Assembly (NCBI RefSeq): GCF_029784165.1
Contig: NC_073694.1
Location: forward strand, 26,732,506 to 26,796,505
Length of the DNA: 64,000 nucleotides
Reading direction: 5' to 3'
Origin: Wyeomyia smithii
Taxonomy: Eukaryota > Arthropoda > Insecta > Diptera > Culicidae
Shown here piece by piece: positions 10,890 through 23,596 of this stretch; position 1 is the stretch's first letter, and each line of letters begins with the position of its first letter. The notes under the pieces are model-generated. The model searched no databases and was not told the origin of the DNA. It saw nothing but the letters and a program-made list of their open reading frames with translations. The position numbers and the translations under genes are program-made.

Positions 10890-12160
10890 AACAGAAAATG
10901 CGCAGAATTATGCACGGTAACGGTAGAAGCAGTCGTGGATAGGGTTCCAAAAAGCGACATTCAGACCTACACTGGCGAGTTCGGACTATGGGCGCGTCAA
11001 GGGGCGTCGTGGTCTCGGAGAATGAGCGAGAACGATAGTTCTCTGGCAATAACAACATGGTCGCAGGGGATCCACTTACCGTGATGTATATACCGAGAAT
11101 CGATCGACCACACCTGCAATAACCGAAAATGGAGGCGAAGTCTTCTTGATGTCCGGAATAAACGTAGCACCGACATCTCCTCTGATCGTCACCTTCTGAT
11201 TAGCAAGATCCGTCTGCGCATCGCGCGAATTCAGCTCCAGGAGAAGAGGCCCGGATGGCGATAGAACACACGCCGACTAGAAGATCCAGCTATGAAGAGA
11301 TTGTTCGTTGGCAACGCAGAGCAACAATCAACGCTCATCAAGAACTGCTCGAAACTAGCGAAAATATTTTGGGTCAGCTGTGTATCCAGAGGAAAGAGTG
11401 GATCACAGATGGAACCAGATGAAAGATAGAGGAGCGGATAGAAGCAAAAGCCGCGATAGAGCGGGCAAAAACCCGAGGAACCAAGAACGTAGCCCGTCAT
11501 CGGTATTTGGCTCTGGAGGGGGAAGTAAAACACTCTTATAGATGGGACAAGCGAGCGTGGGCAGACTCCCTGGCTGATTAAAGGGAGAGATCCTCAGCAA
11601 GCGGCGATATCCGCCTTCTTCAAAGATGACTGTGGAAAAAGCAACTGGACAGCTACTTACCGACTCCACTGACCAGTTGAAACGCCGGTTTGAGCACTTC
11701 AAACAGCTTTTTAAAGTTTCGACAGCCGACCAACCATCATCATCTTGACGGGATCCGGCAAGGGTGCGACGTATCATTCACGTGAACTCTGAGGCCCTTT
11801 CACTACAAAAGATCCCGTTCATATGAACCGGTTCTTAGAAAAGAGCGGAAGAACGAACGGCTCACGAAATAGAACCTCGGTTCTTTAAGCGCATCAGAAC
11901 TGATGGTTCGCAGGAACCCGAAGTTTACCGAGACAACACGAACTGTTAACGCTCGTGAATCATTGTGACAACTAGTGAAGGAAGTCGAAAGCTTCCAATA
12001 TTTCGACAACCAGATAACGTCTAACGGCAGTACGATGAGCGACACAGGTGCAAGGATCAAGACGGCTAGAGCGGTTTTCGCGAGTCTACGAAAAGTATGC
12101 AGATCGAACCAGAATAGTTTGCGCACCAAAAGCGGAATTCGCAATTTTTATCTAAAAATG
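10890..12160 (+). pseudogene. Decayed non-LTR retrotransposon (endonuclease/RT remnants)
   Basis: Starting about 11110, the + strand reads CNNRKWRRSLLDVRNKRS, then DISSDRHLLISKIRLRIARI. This resembles the C-terminal part of an apurinic endonuclease domain, including an SD(H/R)HL motif, as found in RTE/R1-type elements. Much of the reverse transcriptase is missing. At 11975-12160 an RT-distal segment remains (FQYFDNQITSNGS, then ARIKTARAVFASLRKV and SNQNSLRTK). Many stops and a large internal deletion make it non-functional. Clade assignment (RTE versus R1-like) is uncertain. Confidence 0.55.
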
Positions 12161-12189
12161 CTATTTTTTATTTTCTACAAATGTAATTA

Positions 12190-12716
12190 AAAATTATTTC
12201 CTCCGGCATTGCGCCGCATGTGGGGCGAAATAAAAACAAACCGATCAATTTCGCCCAAAACGAGATTGGTGGGCATGCCCCAGCACCCACCACTGCAGTG
12301 GTCAGCAGATGTGTACGGGTGCATATCATGGGAACTACCAAACCTTATTGGCCCATTGCCGCCGGCTGGATCTTTGGGAGATGATCCTGCGAATACTGCG
12401 GGCTCGGTAACGAACAATGAGGGGGAAAAGTAAATTAAATTAAGCTTTGTTTTGTTTGAAAATCTTCAAGAAATTAGGTGCTCTTAGCAAACAAAACTTT
12501 AAGCAAAATTTGATAATCAAATACGACTGATCTACAAAGCAGTTCAAGTTTAAGCCACTTTGATTTTTTCTACCAAATCATTCTGGATGTCGATTATTGG
12601 ATGCCACCTTGCATACAACACTTTAACTTGCATGCATTTTTCAAGGTAATTCTCTTCAAACAGGATCGCAATCATTACAAAGTAATTCATGTATGGCAGT
12701 CTTCTTATACTTTACC
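12190..12716. other. Spacer downstream of Nprl2
   Basis: A GC-richer block at 12195-12430 carries a 74-aa open frame on + (MRRMWGEIKTNRSISPKTR at its start) that I do not recognise; it may be a retroelement fragment. The rest, 12440-12716, should contain the Nprl2 3' UTR on the - strand, though I see no canonical AATAAA there. Confidence 0.4.
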
Positions 12717-13972
12717 TTATTTCCAAATAACGGTAACATTTGAATCCACATCGATATCTTCTTCAATCCGCCGGGGCGACAGCCCCGTCTTGCAGCAAAT
12801 CTCATCCAAACTGTTCAGCCCGGTGTACAACTTGTGCCGCGCGTTTGGATACGAACCAGTAAAGACGGGATACTTGTTGATGCACCGTATCAAACAGTGC
12901 TGCAGCCCAAAAGTAACCAACTTCCGCTCGTCAATCCCATTATCCCGGGGGCACAGCCGCTGGCAAAGCGCCCGCAACGTGACGCCGTGCGTCATCTGCG
13001 AGTAAAAGGAAAGAATTTTGTGCAGCGACGGTAGCATCCGCTGGGGTTCCTTCTCGCTTTCAATCCGCACATACCGGCGGCAGTCTTCGGCAAACTGACG
13101 ATCCTTGCTCAGATTCTGCAGGTTTCGCGTGCACATGTACACGTTACTATACTTCAACAGTGGAAGCAGCTGAACCACTCCGTAGTACACCAGATTCTGA
13201 ATGCACGACTTGACCAGTTGATTCTCGACGTCGGCTTCCGCCGCGATTCGTGCCACATGATTAATCCCGTTGATAAACGGAACCACCTGCTGCGTCGTCA
13301 AATCCCACGCCTCCATCGAAATGTTCTCGAAGCCCTTGCATATCAGCGGAACCAGATGATCTTGCACCGGTGGGGGATCCGGTTTCAGTTTAAGTATTTT
13401 TAAATAAATTGTCGTTTCACCCTCCACGATTGTGGCCACCTGTTTCTCGTTCAGATCGCGTAGAATACAACCGAGCAAGTGTTGAATGCGCGAATTATTT
13501 TCCGGATTGGATAGGAATGCCGTTTCCTCTTCCATCATCAGTAGGTACTCGGAGAGCTTTTTCACGACTGGCTCGTGCTGCACGGAACGTGCCCAACTAT
13601 CGCACACGAAGCACAGATTGAAATAGAATGCATTGCGCGGATAGCGCTGGTGGTCAATTCGCACCGGGTAACCAATCACTTTGTGACCGAGAGCATTCCT
13701 GAAAATTAAATTCCTTTACTCTTTTCTAGTAGGTAAACTAACGAACGAAATAATACTCACACCGTCAGCGTGCAACGCTGCAGCTGCGGCTTGGGAATGA
13801 TGAAAAATCGAATCGAGTCGAACACCTCCTTGGAGATGTAGTTGTCCGGCACCTGGCAGCAAATTTTCGACCCAGCCGTGGCATGAAACTCACTGAGCAG
13901 AATACATCGAATCGGTCCCTCGCGACCGCAACCCTCGTAGAACTGGTTGGTGGGATTGACCATGGACATCAT
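12717..13972 (-). CDS. Nprl2: Nprl2, GATOR1 complex subunit (two exons)
   Basis: Nitrogen permease regulator-like 2, which with DEPDC5/Iml1 and NPRL3 forms GATOR1. GATOR1 is the GTPase-activating complex for RagA/B on lysosomes and restrains TORC1 when amino acids are scarce. Exon 1 is 13972-13761 and exon 2 is 13698-12717, with a 62-bp phase-2 intron (GTGAGT donor, TTTTCAG acceptor). The product is 397 aa; human NPRL2 is about 380. Diagnostic blocks are ILLSEFHATAGSKI, QVPDNYISKEVFD and RNAFYFNLCFVCD near the N terminus, then LDEICCKTGLS and a terminal IWK. The Arg in YPRNA (about residue 92) corresponds to the arginine finger reported for human NPRL2 (R78). The N terminus is about 14 residues longer than in human; an ATG two codons downstream of the chosen one could also serve. 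The frame is intact, and the coding region is GC-richer than the surrounding repeats, as expected for a constrained gene. Confidence 0.95.
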
Positions 13973-14546
13973 TTTTGGCTTACCTTATGCTCTTGGTACA
14001 GTGGCATGGAGTCGAGAAGAATTATCTCACCTAATTACGCCGATTTTCTAACAATACGAACTGTTATCATTGAATGTTTACTTTTCAACTGATCGCCCGC
14101 TTATCACATGAGACATGTGAGCGAATGCTGGTAGACTGGATAGGGTAAACAATTTACAAGGGGTGCGAAAATGTTTAATGCGCTACCTTCCTCTATTTCA
14201 AATAAGAGCCACGTTCGAAACATAGCTGGCGCTGTTGTACAAATTATGATATATTTGTGTTAACGCCTCGAAATGTAACGAAATTGAGACCGTTATTGCA
14301 GGCATGCAACAGTTGTGAAAACAATTAATCAAAGTTACATGTACGTAGTCTCCATAAATCAAGAAAAAATTAGATTGCAAAATTCGAGTTGATCGCGACC
14401 AAGTCCCGTTTCACCTTAAGGCCGATACGAATTACATTTTCATTTTATGTCACCTCCTATTCAAAAATGTTAAAAATTGGAAGAAGAAAAAAAAGTTCAA
14501 GCCGTTTTGTTAATATTATTGATCTTGCGACAGCTTAATTTAGCAA
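13973..14546. other. 5' flank of Nprl2
   Basis: Probable promoter and 5' UTR of the - strand Nprl2 gene. I see no clear TATA box. A possible splice donor (AAGGTAAG on the - strand) occurs just upstream of the ATG but is not needed for the coding sequence. No other gene is visible. Confidence 0.4.
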
Positions 14547-14800
14547 CAAACAAGTCCAGTGACAGTGAAAGTGTCATCAGAAGGCAAGCCAAATGATAAA
14601 TAATGATAATAATGTGATAATTTTAAACACACCTTTGGATGCAAGTTACAAATGTCGTAACTTGTACACAATTTTTGATGAAAGCTATTTGTTTTTTTTT
14701 TCTTCTCAGTGTTATAAATTTTTCTTTCCCCTCAGCTAATTTTTATAACTGTGGACATAAAAACTATTCAAAATTTGTATCAGCCTAATAAGTTGGTTTG
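14547..14800. repeat. Dispersed repeat, first of two copies
   Basis: Shares long, interrupted similarity with 35283-35540 in the same orientation, for example agtccagtgacagtgaaagt, gtcatcagaaggcaagccaa and atgcaagttacaaatgtcgt. There is no coding sequence. The ends are not defined. Confidence 0.6.
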
Positions 14801-14803
14801 ATT

Positions 14804-15123
14804 ACACTGTTAAACACAGTATTTGCTCTAGAGCTCGAATTGAAAAACAAAAATTAAAATTATAGGTTTTTAACCATTTCTGTGAATTTTGGTGTTCCTA
14901 GCAGAGATAACTTTCGGGGATTGAAATGAGTTCTGGCGTAAGCAAACGTACAGGTGACGAGCCCGACGAGCAATTACTCTGCGGCCTTTTGACGTACTTC
15001 TGCATTCATTAGGGGCACCAAAATTTACAGGAATGGTTAAAAAGCTATAATCTTTTTAGGGCGAATTTTCAACAAAAAATTGAGCTTTAGGGTATAATTT
15101 TTTTCATTTTTGTCGACCAGTGT
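14804..15123. mobile_element. Palindromic MITE with nested inverted repeats
   Basis: Ends acactg and cagtgt are inverted. Inside, aattataggtttttaacc at the left pairs with ggttaaaaagctataatc at the right, and gaattttggtgttccta pairs with taggggcaccaaaattt. About 320 bp with no ORF. A related copy occurs at about 21050-21290 inside a larger element. Confidence 0.6.
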
Positions 15124-18100
15124 CATCTTCTGTCTCGCATATATTCATATATGAAAAAAATTCTTGTGCTCTTGAATCATCTTTTCACGCATAGATTTTC
15201 GGGTCGATAATAAGCGTAGTCTTACGAGCACTGAATTATGATACCCTTCAAAGACATTTTCAAAGACATTTGTGTAAAATTTTATAGTACTGGCACTACC
15301 TTATCAGATACATAGCTCAATCAGCGACACCAGCCTCGTACGATTACGAAATAATTTTGTTATGTCAATAAGGACACCATGCGGCGCTAGTGTAAACCAT
15401 GATGTATAAAGACATGGTGTAACGATATGTCAAAAGCAGAATCGGCCATATTGGAAAAAAAATTGCCAGCGAGTAGGTTTGTTTATAAACAACTAGGGCA
15501 TACAAATTATCGCATCTCATAATATATCATTTGGATGCATTTAAATCAGAAATATGGCAATGCTACATACCTTGCTACCAATATTCATCAATTTAAGAAA
15601 CAATTTTCAACTAAAAACACCTGAATTTGCAGTATTCAATTGCCTAGTTAGTAAGGATGTATCAACGAAAGCGAAAAAGTTATTCGCTGTTGCATAGTGA
15701 TGCCTTATCTCCAACCCTCCAAAGTGAAAAAACGCTTCTTCTCCCCGCGCCTACTTTTTGGTCAAACCGTTGCACCATGTTCTAATCATGGTGTAAACGA
15801 GATTTCAAACGTATTTCTGTTTGAAAGTTTACACGGAATTTTCGGTCAATATTGTTCATATTCCCGTGTAAACTAGGATATAAGTACTATTCGATGTGCA
15901 AGAGAGTGTTTCCCCTGTACTAAATAATTATTTGGAGGGTCTCAATCACGCTATTTTACAAATCTCGTACGGTAAGGCAAAAATAAAACAAAACTTAGTT
16001 TCCATACAGCTCCAACTATTTATAGAACTTGACGGTTTTTACTAGCACAACAGTTGTAAGAAATGTTTACTTTCAGTAAAGTGACAGGAACAGCTTAATA
16101 CACATTAAAATGATATCAGAGCATATTTGGGTAGATAACTTTTTTGTTTATTTTTTTCCTTTCTTTTCGCCCATGGGCCATGGCACAATTGCTTCAAGGA
16201 AAGGAAAGTTTCAATGACGAGTACATGAAGATAATAAATCAAAAACAAGTGCTCATGTAATCAACTTTGTTGACACACAACTCACTCGTAGCGGGTAAGA
16301 CATCCCTTTCCAAAATGATTGAGCCCAAGTAGCTTTTTGCCACTTAAACCCTTTGATTTTGATTGTCCTCACCATTTAGGCGATTCAGATTTACATTAGA
16401 CGCCCCGGGGCGTCATTCGTTACAACACTCACTCACTACGCAGAATTACATAAGACAGATTGCCAGCTTGGTCTATCAAAGCAGTGACCTCACGAGGTAA
16501 ACCGTTTAGGTAATCGCTTCGGGCAAAACTCCCCGAGCCGAGTTCGATTCTGATTCATCACGCGGTACGGGCCAATTCACCGACGGGGAAAACAAAAGTC
16601 CAGCATCCGCCACAACGTCGGTCCACTCACTTTCGTCATCAACAACAATCTCTCCAAATAAAAACTCTGTATGCTCTCGAAGCAATCCGGTGTCCATCCA
16701 AACAACGGCAACTTTTACTTTCGTCGAGAAATTCCCCTCCCCTTCTTCCGTCCTCCCTCACGTACACCCAAAGGGTGAACATTCCCAGCGAAAATCACCA
16801 GCATAATAAAAGCAAAAATTCGCCGACTGATTGCTTCGAGACACCCGGAGTTGCGCGGAATTTTCTACAGCAGCCCACCAACCTAGCAGCGATCGCCTTG
16901 CAGAACGCACACTTGAGCACACAACGAGCCAAAACTGCGACCAACGACGACGGAGCAAATCGATGGGAATCGACGGCAGCAGCAGCAGCGCAATTACCTC
17001 AACTATGTTCAGCTTACTTAATAGCCGCAGTTGGTCCAAGTGCCAACCTCCTTCAAAGACGGGGAGGCTGGAGGCGTTAAAAATCGAGTCCGAATTCCCC
17101 GCACTTCGTCTTATCCCACAGAGCGAGAGCTCCGGCTCGGATGTTTACACTTTTTCCGCCCGTGGAACGGAACTGGGTGCTGCTCACTCATAGCTCGCAG
17201 CATCGAAACAATGGATTCTATTCGAAGCTCAGCTCGATTACCGCGTCATCGTCGTCGTGTCCATGAGTCAGACCACGACTTTTTGCCCCTTTCTCCCCCG
17301 TCGGTGTGGCTGGCGATCTGTTGCTAGCCTTGGCCGAATCACGCCGCGAGAAAAAATGAAAGTCTTTCACTTCAACGGACAGCAGCTTGGGTTTTGGGAG
17401 GTGGTGGGAATGTGGCAAATTCATGAGACTCTAAGCGTACGTTTAGTCACACAGCCTTCGGGTTGCGCTCTCCCTGCTGGAAGTTATGAAACCGTGCGGG
17501 TGGCACAACTTGTGCGAATGACTTAACTGTCTGAATTCCCCGGTAAAACTCGAATTGGTTCATTCAACCGCACCATTTCGGGGGTGTCCTTTCTTCTTTT
17601 CTATCACAACTCCGGAAGTAAAACAAATTAGCACCAGGTCGGACATCAAATATTGATCACGCGTCTCGAGGTGATTTCCATATTTAGCACAACAACAAGG
17701 GAAGGGAAAGTAGTTGTCAGTACTGTTCATAGAAGGAAAGGCCTTTTTATATTTGTTGATCGTTTAAAAAATTTCACCTTCGCACATTCGGAGCGAAGCG
17801 TCCCGTGCTGCTAATTGACCAATTTGACGACGACGACGGCGACGGGAATGAAAGACGACAATCCGTTAATTTTGGCGATCGCCAAACAACGAGTTTGGTA
17901 TTTGGGTCGCGAATGATCCTTTTGTGTTGTTGTCACTCCTATCAGGGCCGATGGAGGGCAAGTGTACCAAAAATGACGCGGTTCAACGACCACTATCAAG
18001 TAACTAGGCATTTTGCATAACCATACCTGTTTTTGAACTTAATTCTCCTACATCATTGAGCATAATTACTACGTATTTTTAGTGAGATGACAAAAGCTTT

Positions 18101-18990
18101 CACCTGAAAATTATTTGTGGTTTTCTATTCACTTTTTACTTGTTGCCAAGATAGAATGTCCGTTACATTTACAGATTTAATTGATCATTTTCCTCTTGCA
18201 TAGAGACAAGAGTCCAAAAACCATCAGCCTTTCATGAATAACTGATGATTATCATCGACATATGAGATGTGTCGAATATGTCCGATATTAACATTACCCG
18301 AAAATGATCATAGTATTCTCTTAATTTTCACCTTGATAAAAACCTGCGAACTTATTATAAATAAGCAATTTCAGATACACGACTAACATAACAAACCCGT
18401 TTAGTTTTGTTCACTGTTTCTCAGCTGTCAGAGCGAGTATGTGTCGCAATAATTGAACAATGCTGGAAGTACAATCGTATTGGAATTCACAATTTTTAGA
18501 TAACAAAATATATAAAAATTGATCATTGCAAAATGACGTCATCAACGGGATTTTGACAATTCGGGAAGGTCACCTCTCGGGCTAAGATTTCTTTTATGTT
18601 CATTATGACTGCATTTCATGCCTTTTTAATGTATTAGATCATAATCTTGGTCAGAAGAGAAACAAATCGCCGCTCTCAACACCTAGTAAGTAATCTTTTT
18701 GAACTGTCAAAAAGTGAGGTTAGATCGGTCCGTGCAATGATCTATAGCGTCTATAGCTCATTTTCCGCTGACCGCACAAATACGAATGCTTTTTTGTACA
18801 CGAAGTTTTACGATCGCCACACAATTATAGAAAAGCAATTCCAAGTAACAACTGAGCGGTGTGACTCGTGCCGTGTCGAAAAGTCGTCCCCACTATGTCC
18901 GATTTTCAGCTAGTTTGTTGCAAGGACCCTAGGCGGCTGCGCACTCGCAAGTAGTCTTCGATTCAATTGCGCTACACATTTAGATATTTT
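15124..18990. other. Largely unique non-coding region
   Basis: 15124-16400 is AT-rich with no recognised repeat. 16400-17560 is GC-richer, with several overlapping short frames but no family motif. Its composition and low repeat content resemble a promoter or 5' UTR region. 17560-18990 is again AT-rich. No convincing exon was found. Confidence 0.4.
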
Positions 18991-18991
18991 C

Positions 18992-19214
18992 ACCGAGTAC
19001 GGTAAAATAAATTACCGAGATTTTAACAGCTGAAATCTCGGTAAAAATCTCGGCAATACATCAAAACACCAAGATTGTGTAAAAGCAAAAATCAAAAACA
19101 TGTCAAACTTTAACGAGATTCTCGGTAATGTTTCGCCGAGCTACTCGGAAATTTCAACTGTCAAATTACTACAAGAAATTCGGTAAAATTTACTGAGGTA
19201 CGTATTTTACGATT
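18992..19214. mobile_element. MITE rich in ctcggtaa motifs, copy 1
   Basis: Contains repeated accgagattt and ctcggtaa words plus gtacctcag-like ends. An inverted relative lies at 25225-25490, sharing ccgagatttcagctgtt and aatttgacagtt. Non-coding. Confidence 0.55.
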
Positions 19215-19320
19215 TTTTTTTTTCAGATAACCCAGAATATGATCAAAACGATTTAAGGTAAAAATAAATTTATTAATTACTAAGTCAACTAATTCAACTA
19301 AACACAGCATTGTTGAAAAC

Positions 19321-19377
19321 TGTTACTTTATTTCTTGGAAGCAATACAACTCATTGCTTCCAAGAAATAAAGTAACA
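19321..19377. repeat. Perfect 25-bp hairpin
   Basis: Bases 19321-19345 are exactly complementary to 19353-19377, with a 7-base loop (acaactc). No mismatch occurs in the arms. No element ends or coding frame explain it. Confidence 0.8.
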
Positions 19378-20263
19378 TCTATCACTCTGCAGCTTCCACC
19401 CTGAGAAGAGAGTTGATAACCTGCAAAATTAAGTGAAGAAAGATTTAATCGTTTTCTTCAAATTTTATTTGCAGCAAAAAAAACAAGCTCTAAGAAAAAA
19501 GAGTGTATACTCACTCAATATTTTGGTTAATCAGAACATTTGGTACGCTTAATTTTAAATGATGCGCCGATAATTCTTGATTCTTCCGGAAATTTTCATG
19601 CTTGAGAACTAAACATTCGTACACGTTATTATCATTTTTTGGATGGCAGCGTCCACATGGATACTGAAAAAATTGTTTCAACTTTCAGCAGTCATGCCTT
19701 GGCCTTGTCGTCAGTTGATTTTGACGTTAAGTTTACATCATATTAACAGTGTATAAATTAGTTCGACTTTTGCACACGCGCAGCGACAATCATGTCCGAT
19801 GAATTCTGCAAGAGTCAGGTATTTTGTTTTAGTCATCTTTGGTGCAACGTAATAATGAGTATCAAAGTAATGCACAGGGTGGCGACTCAATTTCCAAAAA
19901 TAAATTCCCTGATATTCCCTGATTTTCCCTGATGTTCCTAATTTTTTTCCCTGGCTATTCAAATTTATTTTAAACTGATTTAGGTTACGACTATCATAGG
20001 TTTTTCCAACCAAAATCTACTAAAAAGGATCCGACTTGAACTAATTCCTGCTAAAATTCCCACCAGTAATTAAAACAGTGTAGCTTCGCTTTTGCTAACT
20101 TGAATCTTGAAAAAAAATATTTTTGACGTAGGACTACGTCTATCTGGAAGTTAGGTACCTGAATTTGAAAATCTAGTAATTCAACCAGGGAAAACCAGGA
20201 AAAAGTTGTCAGGTTTTGGGCGCTCATTTTTCAGTCATTTATAATAAGGTTTTCGAGGTTTTG

Positions 20264-20774
20264 GCATCTGAAAGGAGGAAAGACAAAAGAGTACCGGTCA
20301 TCTCGTGTCGGTTTCACCCGAAATGCTGGTAAAAGTACTAAAATGGCATAAGTACTAAAATGGCTGGAATTCTGGACGGACTAACCAGAAAACAAGAATA
20401 ATCGGCAACTGGCACCTTTTTGTGCCTCGAAGTGTTGTAATAGAAGCGGCTAATTGAATTTTCTGTTTTACAAAATGCTGCTGCTAGCGGAAAAAGCATT
20501 GCAAATATGCATATTTTGGTTGGTGTTAATTTTACGACAGTGGCCGGCGCAGCTTTCAAGAAAATTTCTCGTTCCCTACCATTTCATTTTTTTCTTATCT
20601 CCCTTCTAACTAACTGACGAAGCCTTGATATAAAAAATACCATTCGAACATTTCACCCCATCAGTTTCATTACTAAACCATACCGGTGACATACGGACGC
20701 TAGGTGTTAGCAGCTGAAAGGAGGAAAGACAAAATAGTACCAGTCATCTCGTGCCGGTTTCACCCGTAATGCTG
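20264..20774. repeat. 65-bp direct repeat pair
   Basis: 20264-20328 and 20710-20774 are near-identical (ctgaaaggaggaaagacaaa, then gtcatctcgtg and ggtttcaccc), 446 bp apart, within the 2.3-kb element. They may be the ends of an unrecognised insertion or a local duplication. Confidence 0.6.
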
Positions 20775-21289
20775 ATGCCTGTTAGTAGTACATGGCTACT
20801 GCTTTTCTTATTCGAATACCTGCGAAGTGGGGATGCCAATATAAATATGGTTTCATTCATATATTTTATTTATATTAATTATTGATTATTGTTCAAAGCG
20901 CTCCAATGTCAGCCAATAAGAATGCACTGTTAGATAAAAAAAATAGAAAAATACCGTAGTCCTACGTCATGCGGTCGTGTTTTTGATACCACCTACCTAC
21001 TATTTGTTCAGAAACACGTCCAGTTTAATAAAATTGAAAATAAAAATTACACTGAACGACAAAAGTGAAAAAAAGTTGTCCTTAAGCTCGAATAAGTACC
21101 CTAGAAATATTATAGCTTTTTAACCTGTTTATTTTGATGACCGTGGTAAATGCAGAAGTGCTTTAAAAGTGCTCACCGTGTTCGTCGTTCTTCCGTTTTA
21201 CGGGAAAATTTTATTGAAGTTTTTGAAGACTTGAGGCATTTCCGAAACGTCTAGGGGCACCAAAATTCACAGGAACAGTGTTATCAATT

Positions 21290-21760
21290 TACTATTTCAA
21301 GACACATCTGCTTTGACAAGAAAATCAATCAGATTTGGAATTCTGGTTGGATCAGATGAATAATTGTTTTAAAATCTTGACTGTAAAAAGTGGAAAATTA
21401 GAAATTAACAATTTCGCAATCAAACCTTTATGCTAAACACTGTCGAATGCTTTTTCTATGTAAAGAAGAGCAGTTTCACTTGAATAACCTTCAGATTCAT
21501 TAGCTCGTTCAATTGGTCGACAACTTGAAACCTCAGCTGGTTTGTTATCCGGTTTTAAAATTTTAGTAATTTTTGGCATTTTTCCATAATTTGGCAAAAT
21601 GATATTTTAAAACAGTTTCTGAGAATTTCTCAAGAACTTTAACTGCTTTTATACTTTTGAAAATTTTTATGATAGATTCAATCTCATTTGAGTTAGTTTC
21701 AATTAGTTCTGCTGGTAAAAATTCCGGGGTAGAAATTTGATAAAATTAACGTGTGACTTC
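21290..21760 (-). pseudogene. Degenerate Juan-like ORF2 fragment
   Basis: The - strand is recognisably related to the ORF2 of the element at 48-52 kb. It has counterparts of its PAEIIETN, LWKNAKI, KPAEVSS, SEGYSTGAALLDIEKAFDS and NSKSDRFPV segments, in the same order, with internal deletions and stops. It lies inside the 2.3-kb DNA element. Confidence 0.7.
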
Positions 21761-22422
21761 GTCTTTAATTGGACTCACTATATTTCGAGTTATGAACAAA
21801 CTCAAACTATTGAGCAAGTCTTTGAGTCTTCTGTAATTGGTTGCAAAAAAGTAATCACCATTTTTGATTACTGGAATATGACAATAGCGATAGTATAGCT
21901 TGCTCAGGCGATGATAGACGGTGCGTCAATAGTTCGGAAGCAATTGCAAGTAACCGAAGAAAAAATCTCGTCTAACCACTGGTTTTTACAAAAAAGCGTA
22001 GTAATTACCATAAAGTGCACGCGCTACTTAATGACTTGTTAATAAATCCATTTCAGAACTAACTCCGTAAAAAAATCCCAAGCCTCTAAAATTTTCCCTG
22101 ATGACTTCTTAAATTCCCCGATATTCCCTGATTTCCCTGATGGAAAAATAAATCCCTGATATTCCCTGATTCTCCCGGTTTTTCCCGGTAGTCGCCATCC
22201 TGAATGCAGCAGCTCAATTGCCAGACCCGGTATATAAACCAGCACGGTTATCGGACGAGAATTTTTCAAGTTAACAGAGTACAAATTCGCCACTTCCCTC
22301 CATGTCTACACATATGAGATAGAGCAAATTAAGATATCTGCGATCCATGAACTCGAAAACCCTCATATGCAAATTTTCACGATAATCGGTTCAGTAGTTT
22401 TGAGTCCAGAGGGATTATTCCA

Positions 22423-22724
22423 CACAGTAAAGAAAATTTACATTACTTTAAATGCACATAAATGGAGCATTGGAAACCACGTAATATTCCGTGTGGCATT
22501 ATATTCACATGCAAAGTGAATGAATATATTGTTAATTTGCATGCATATTTATATTCGAAGCTTTAAATTTATATCAATTAACGTACAAATTTACATGTCT
22601 TAAAACGATTCTGTATTGTACATTATTTACGGTGTGAAATTGTATATGTTTTTCACTTTATGTGCTAGAAATCGTTATGTGCTTTCATTTGTATTAGTTG
22701 TAAATTTCATTTTTTGGTACTGTG
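22423..22724. mobile_element. 302-bp MITE, copy 1
   Basis: Ends cacagta and tactgtg are inverted repeats. The whole body matches 29863-30152 in the opposite orientation, for example gaatattccgtgtggc-type and gtgctagaaatcgttatgtg segments. Here the flanks read CA rather than TA. Confidence 0.75.
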
Positions 22725-23590
22725 CATCTCAACTTTGGAGAAAAATATAGAAACGTGTCAACGACATTCTCAAATTCCTCATATGAGATCACTATGCAAT
22801 AATCCTCAATTTGGTGCCGGTTAGAACACCCCTCGCTCCGTGAGACCCTCTCCTTTTTGATATATTTTTCACACATCGGCACAGCTGAATGTTTTAGGCT
22901 GCCAGGATATCGGGCTATTTTCGCGATGTCGTTTTATTATTTTTTCCCAGTCCCTAAAAAAATATCTTATTGTTTTTTGTTTTTGGGTGATGTACGTTAA
23001 TTTCAGGCTATAAATAAAAAATATTAGAAATTTACTATTAATCGATCTGGCAATTTTGTATCGATGACGATTGAGCAATAGCTTTATAGCGTTACGAAGT
23101 TGGTGTGTGCAAGAAAAAGCTTCCATTCACTTTTTCTCCGCAAAATATTTGGTTGTGGATCTCTTTTTGGGAAAATATTGCGACTTTTGCTATGCGGAAC
23201 GTTGAGCTGAATGGAAAAACAGATGCTTCTTGTTGTGAATGTTTTTGATCGGCATTTGAAAGACCTTCAATGCCAGAAAAGTAAATTAAAGCTAGAACAC
23301 GTGGCTAACCTACACATCTTCGTCAGCTCCAGTTACTGAAGATCTTCCACGACCTTCCTTGTGAATAATTGTTGAGGTTTGCGGGATATTACATATACCG
23401 TCGCAATCGGAACATTTTTGCTTTCAAAATGGTTTGCCGTGAGCTTTTTGCAGAGATTTTCGTACAATTCAATTAGAACTGTACAAAAGGCTTGCGCAGT
23501 TCTTCTTGTTTCGATGCCATTTCAAACAGAGCGGAGCATGCATAAACAGAACAAAAAATACTGGCATTAAGAGGAGAGGGGGAGCCCACA
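22725..23590. other. AT-rich spacer, nothing recognised
   Basis: Short open frames only, without motifs. I see no terminal repeats or tandem structure. Confidence 0.4.
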
Positions 23591-23596
23591 TACACA

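Larger units (their letters stand above)
19875..22202. mobile_element. 2.3-kb DNA element, 13-bp TIRs and 6-bp TSD
   Basis: The left end cagggtggcgact and right end agtcgccatcctg are inverted with one mismatch. The 6-bp aatgca at 19869-19874 and 22203-22208 flanks it. The subterminal regions carry many attccctgat units, in opposite strand sense relative to the termini. The interior is a mosaic of older insertions: a degenerate Juan-like fragment, a palindromic MITE, and a 65-bp direct repeat. No transposase frame is visible, so it is probably non-autonomous. A shorter relative lies at 45272-45917. Confidence 0.65.

Noticed and set aside
12601..13621. Several + strand frames (up to 134 aa)
   Set aside because: They are shadows of the Nprl2 coding region on the other strand.
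16506..17526. Cluster of overlapping ORFs in a GC-rich segment as a gene
   Set aside because: Open frames on both strands follow from base composition; no motif or exon structure supports coding.
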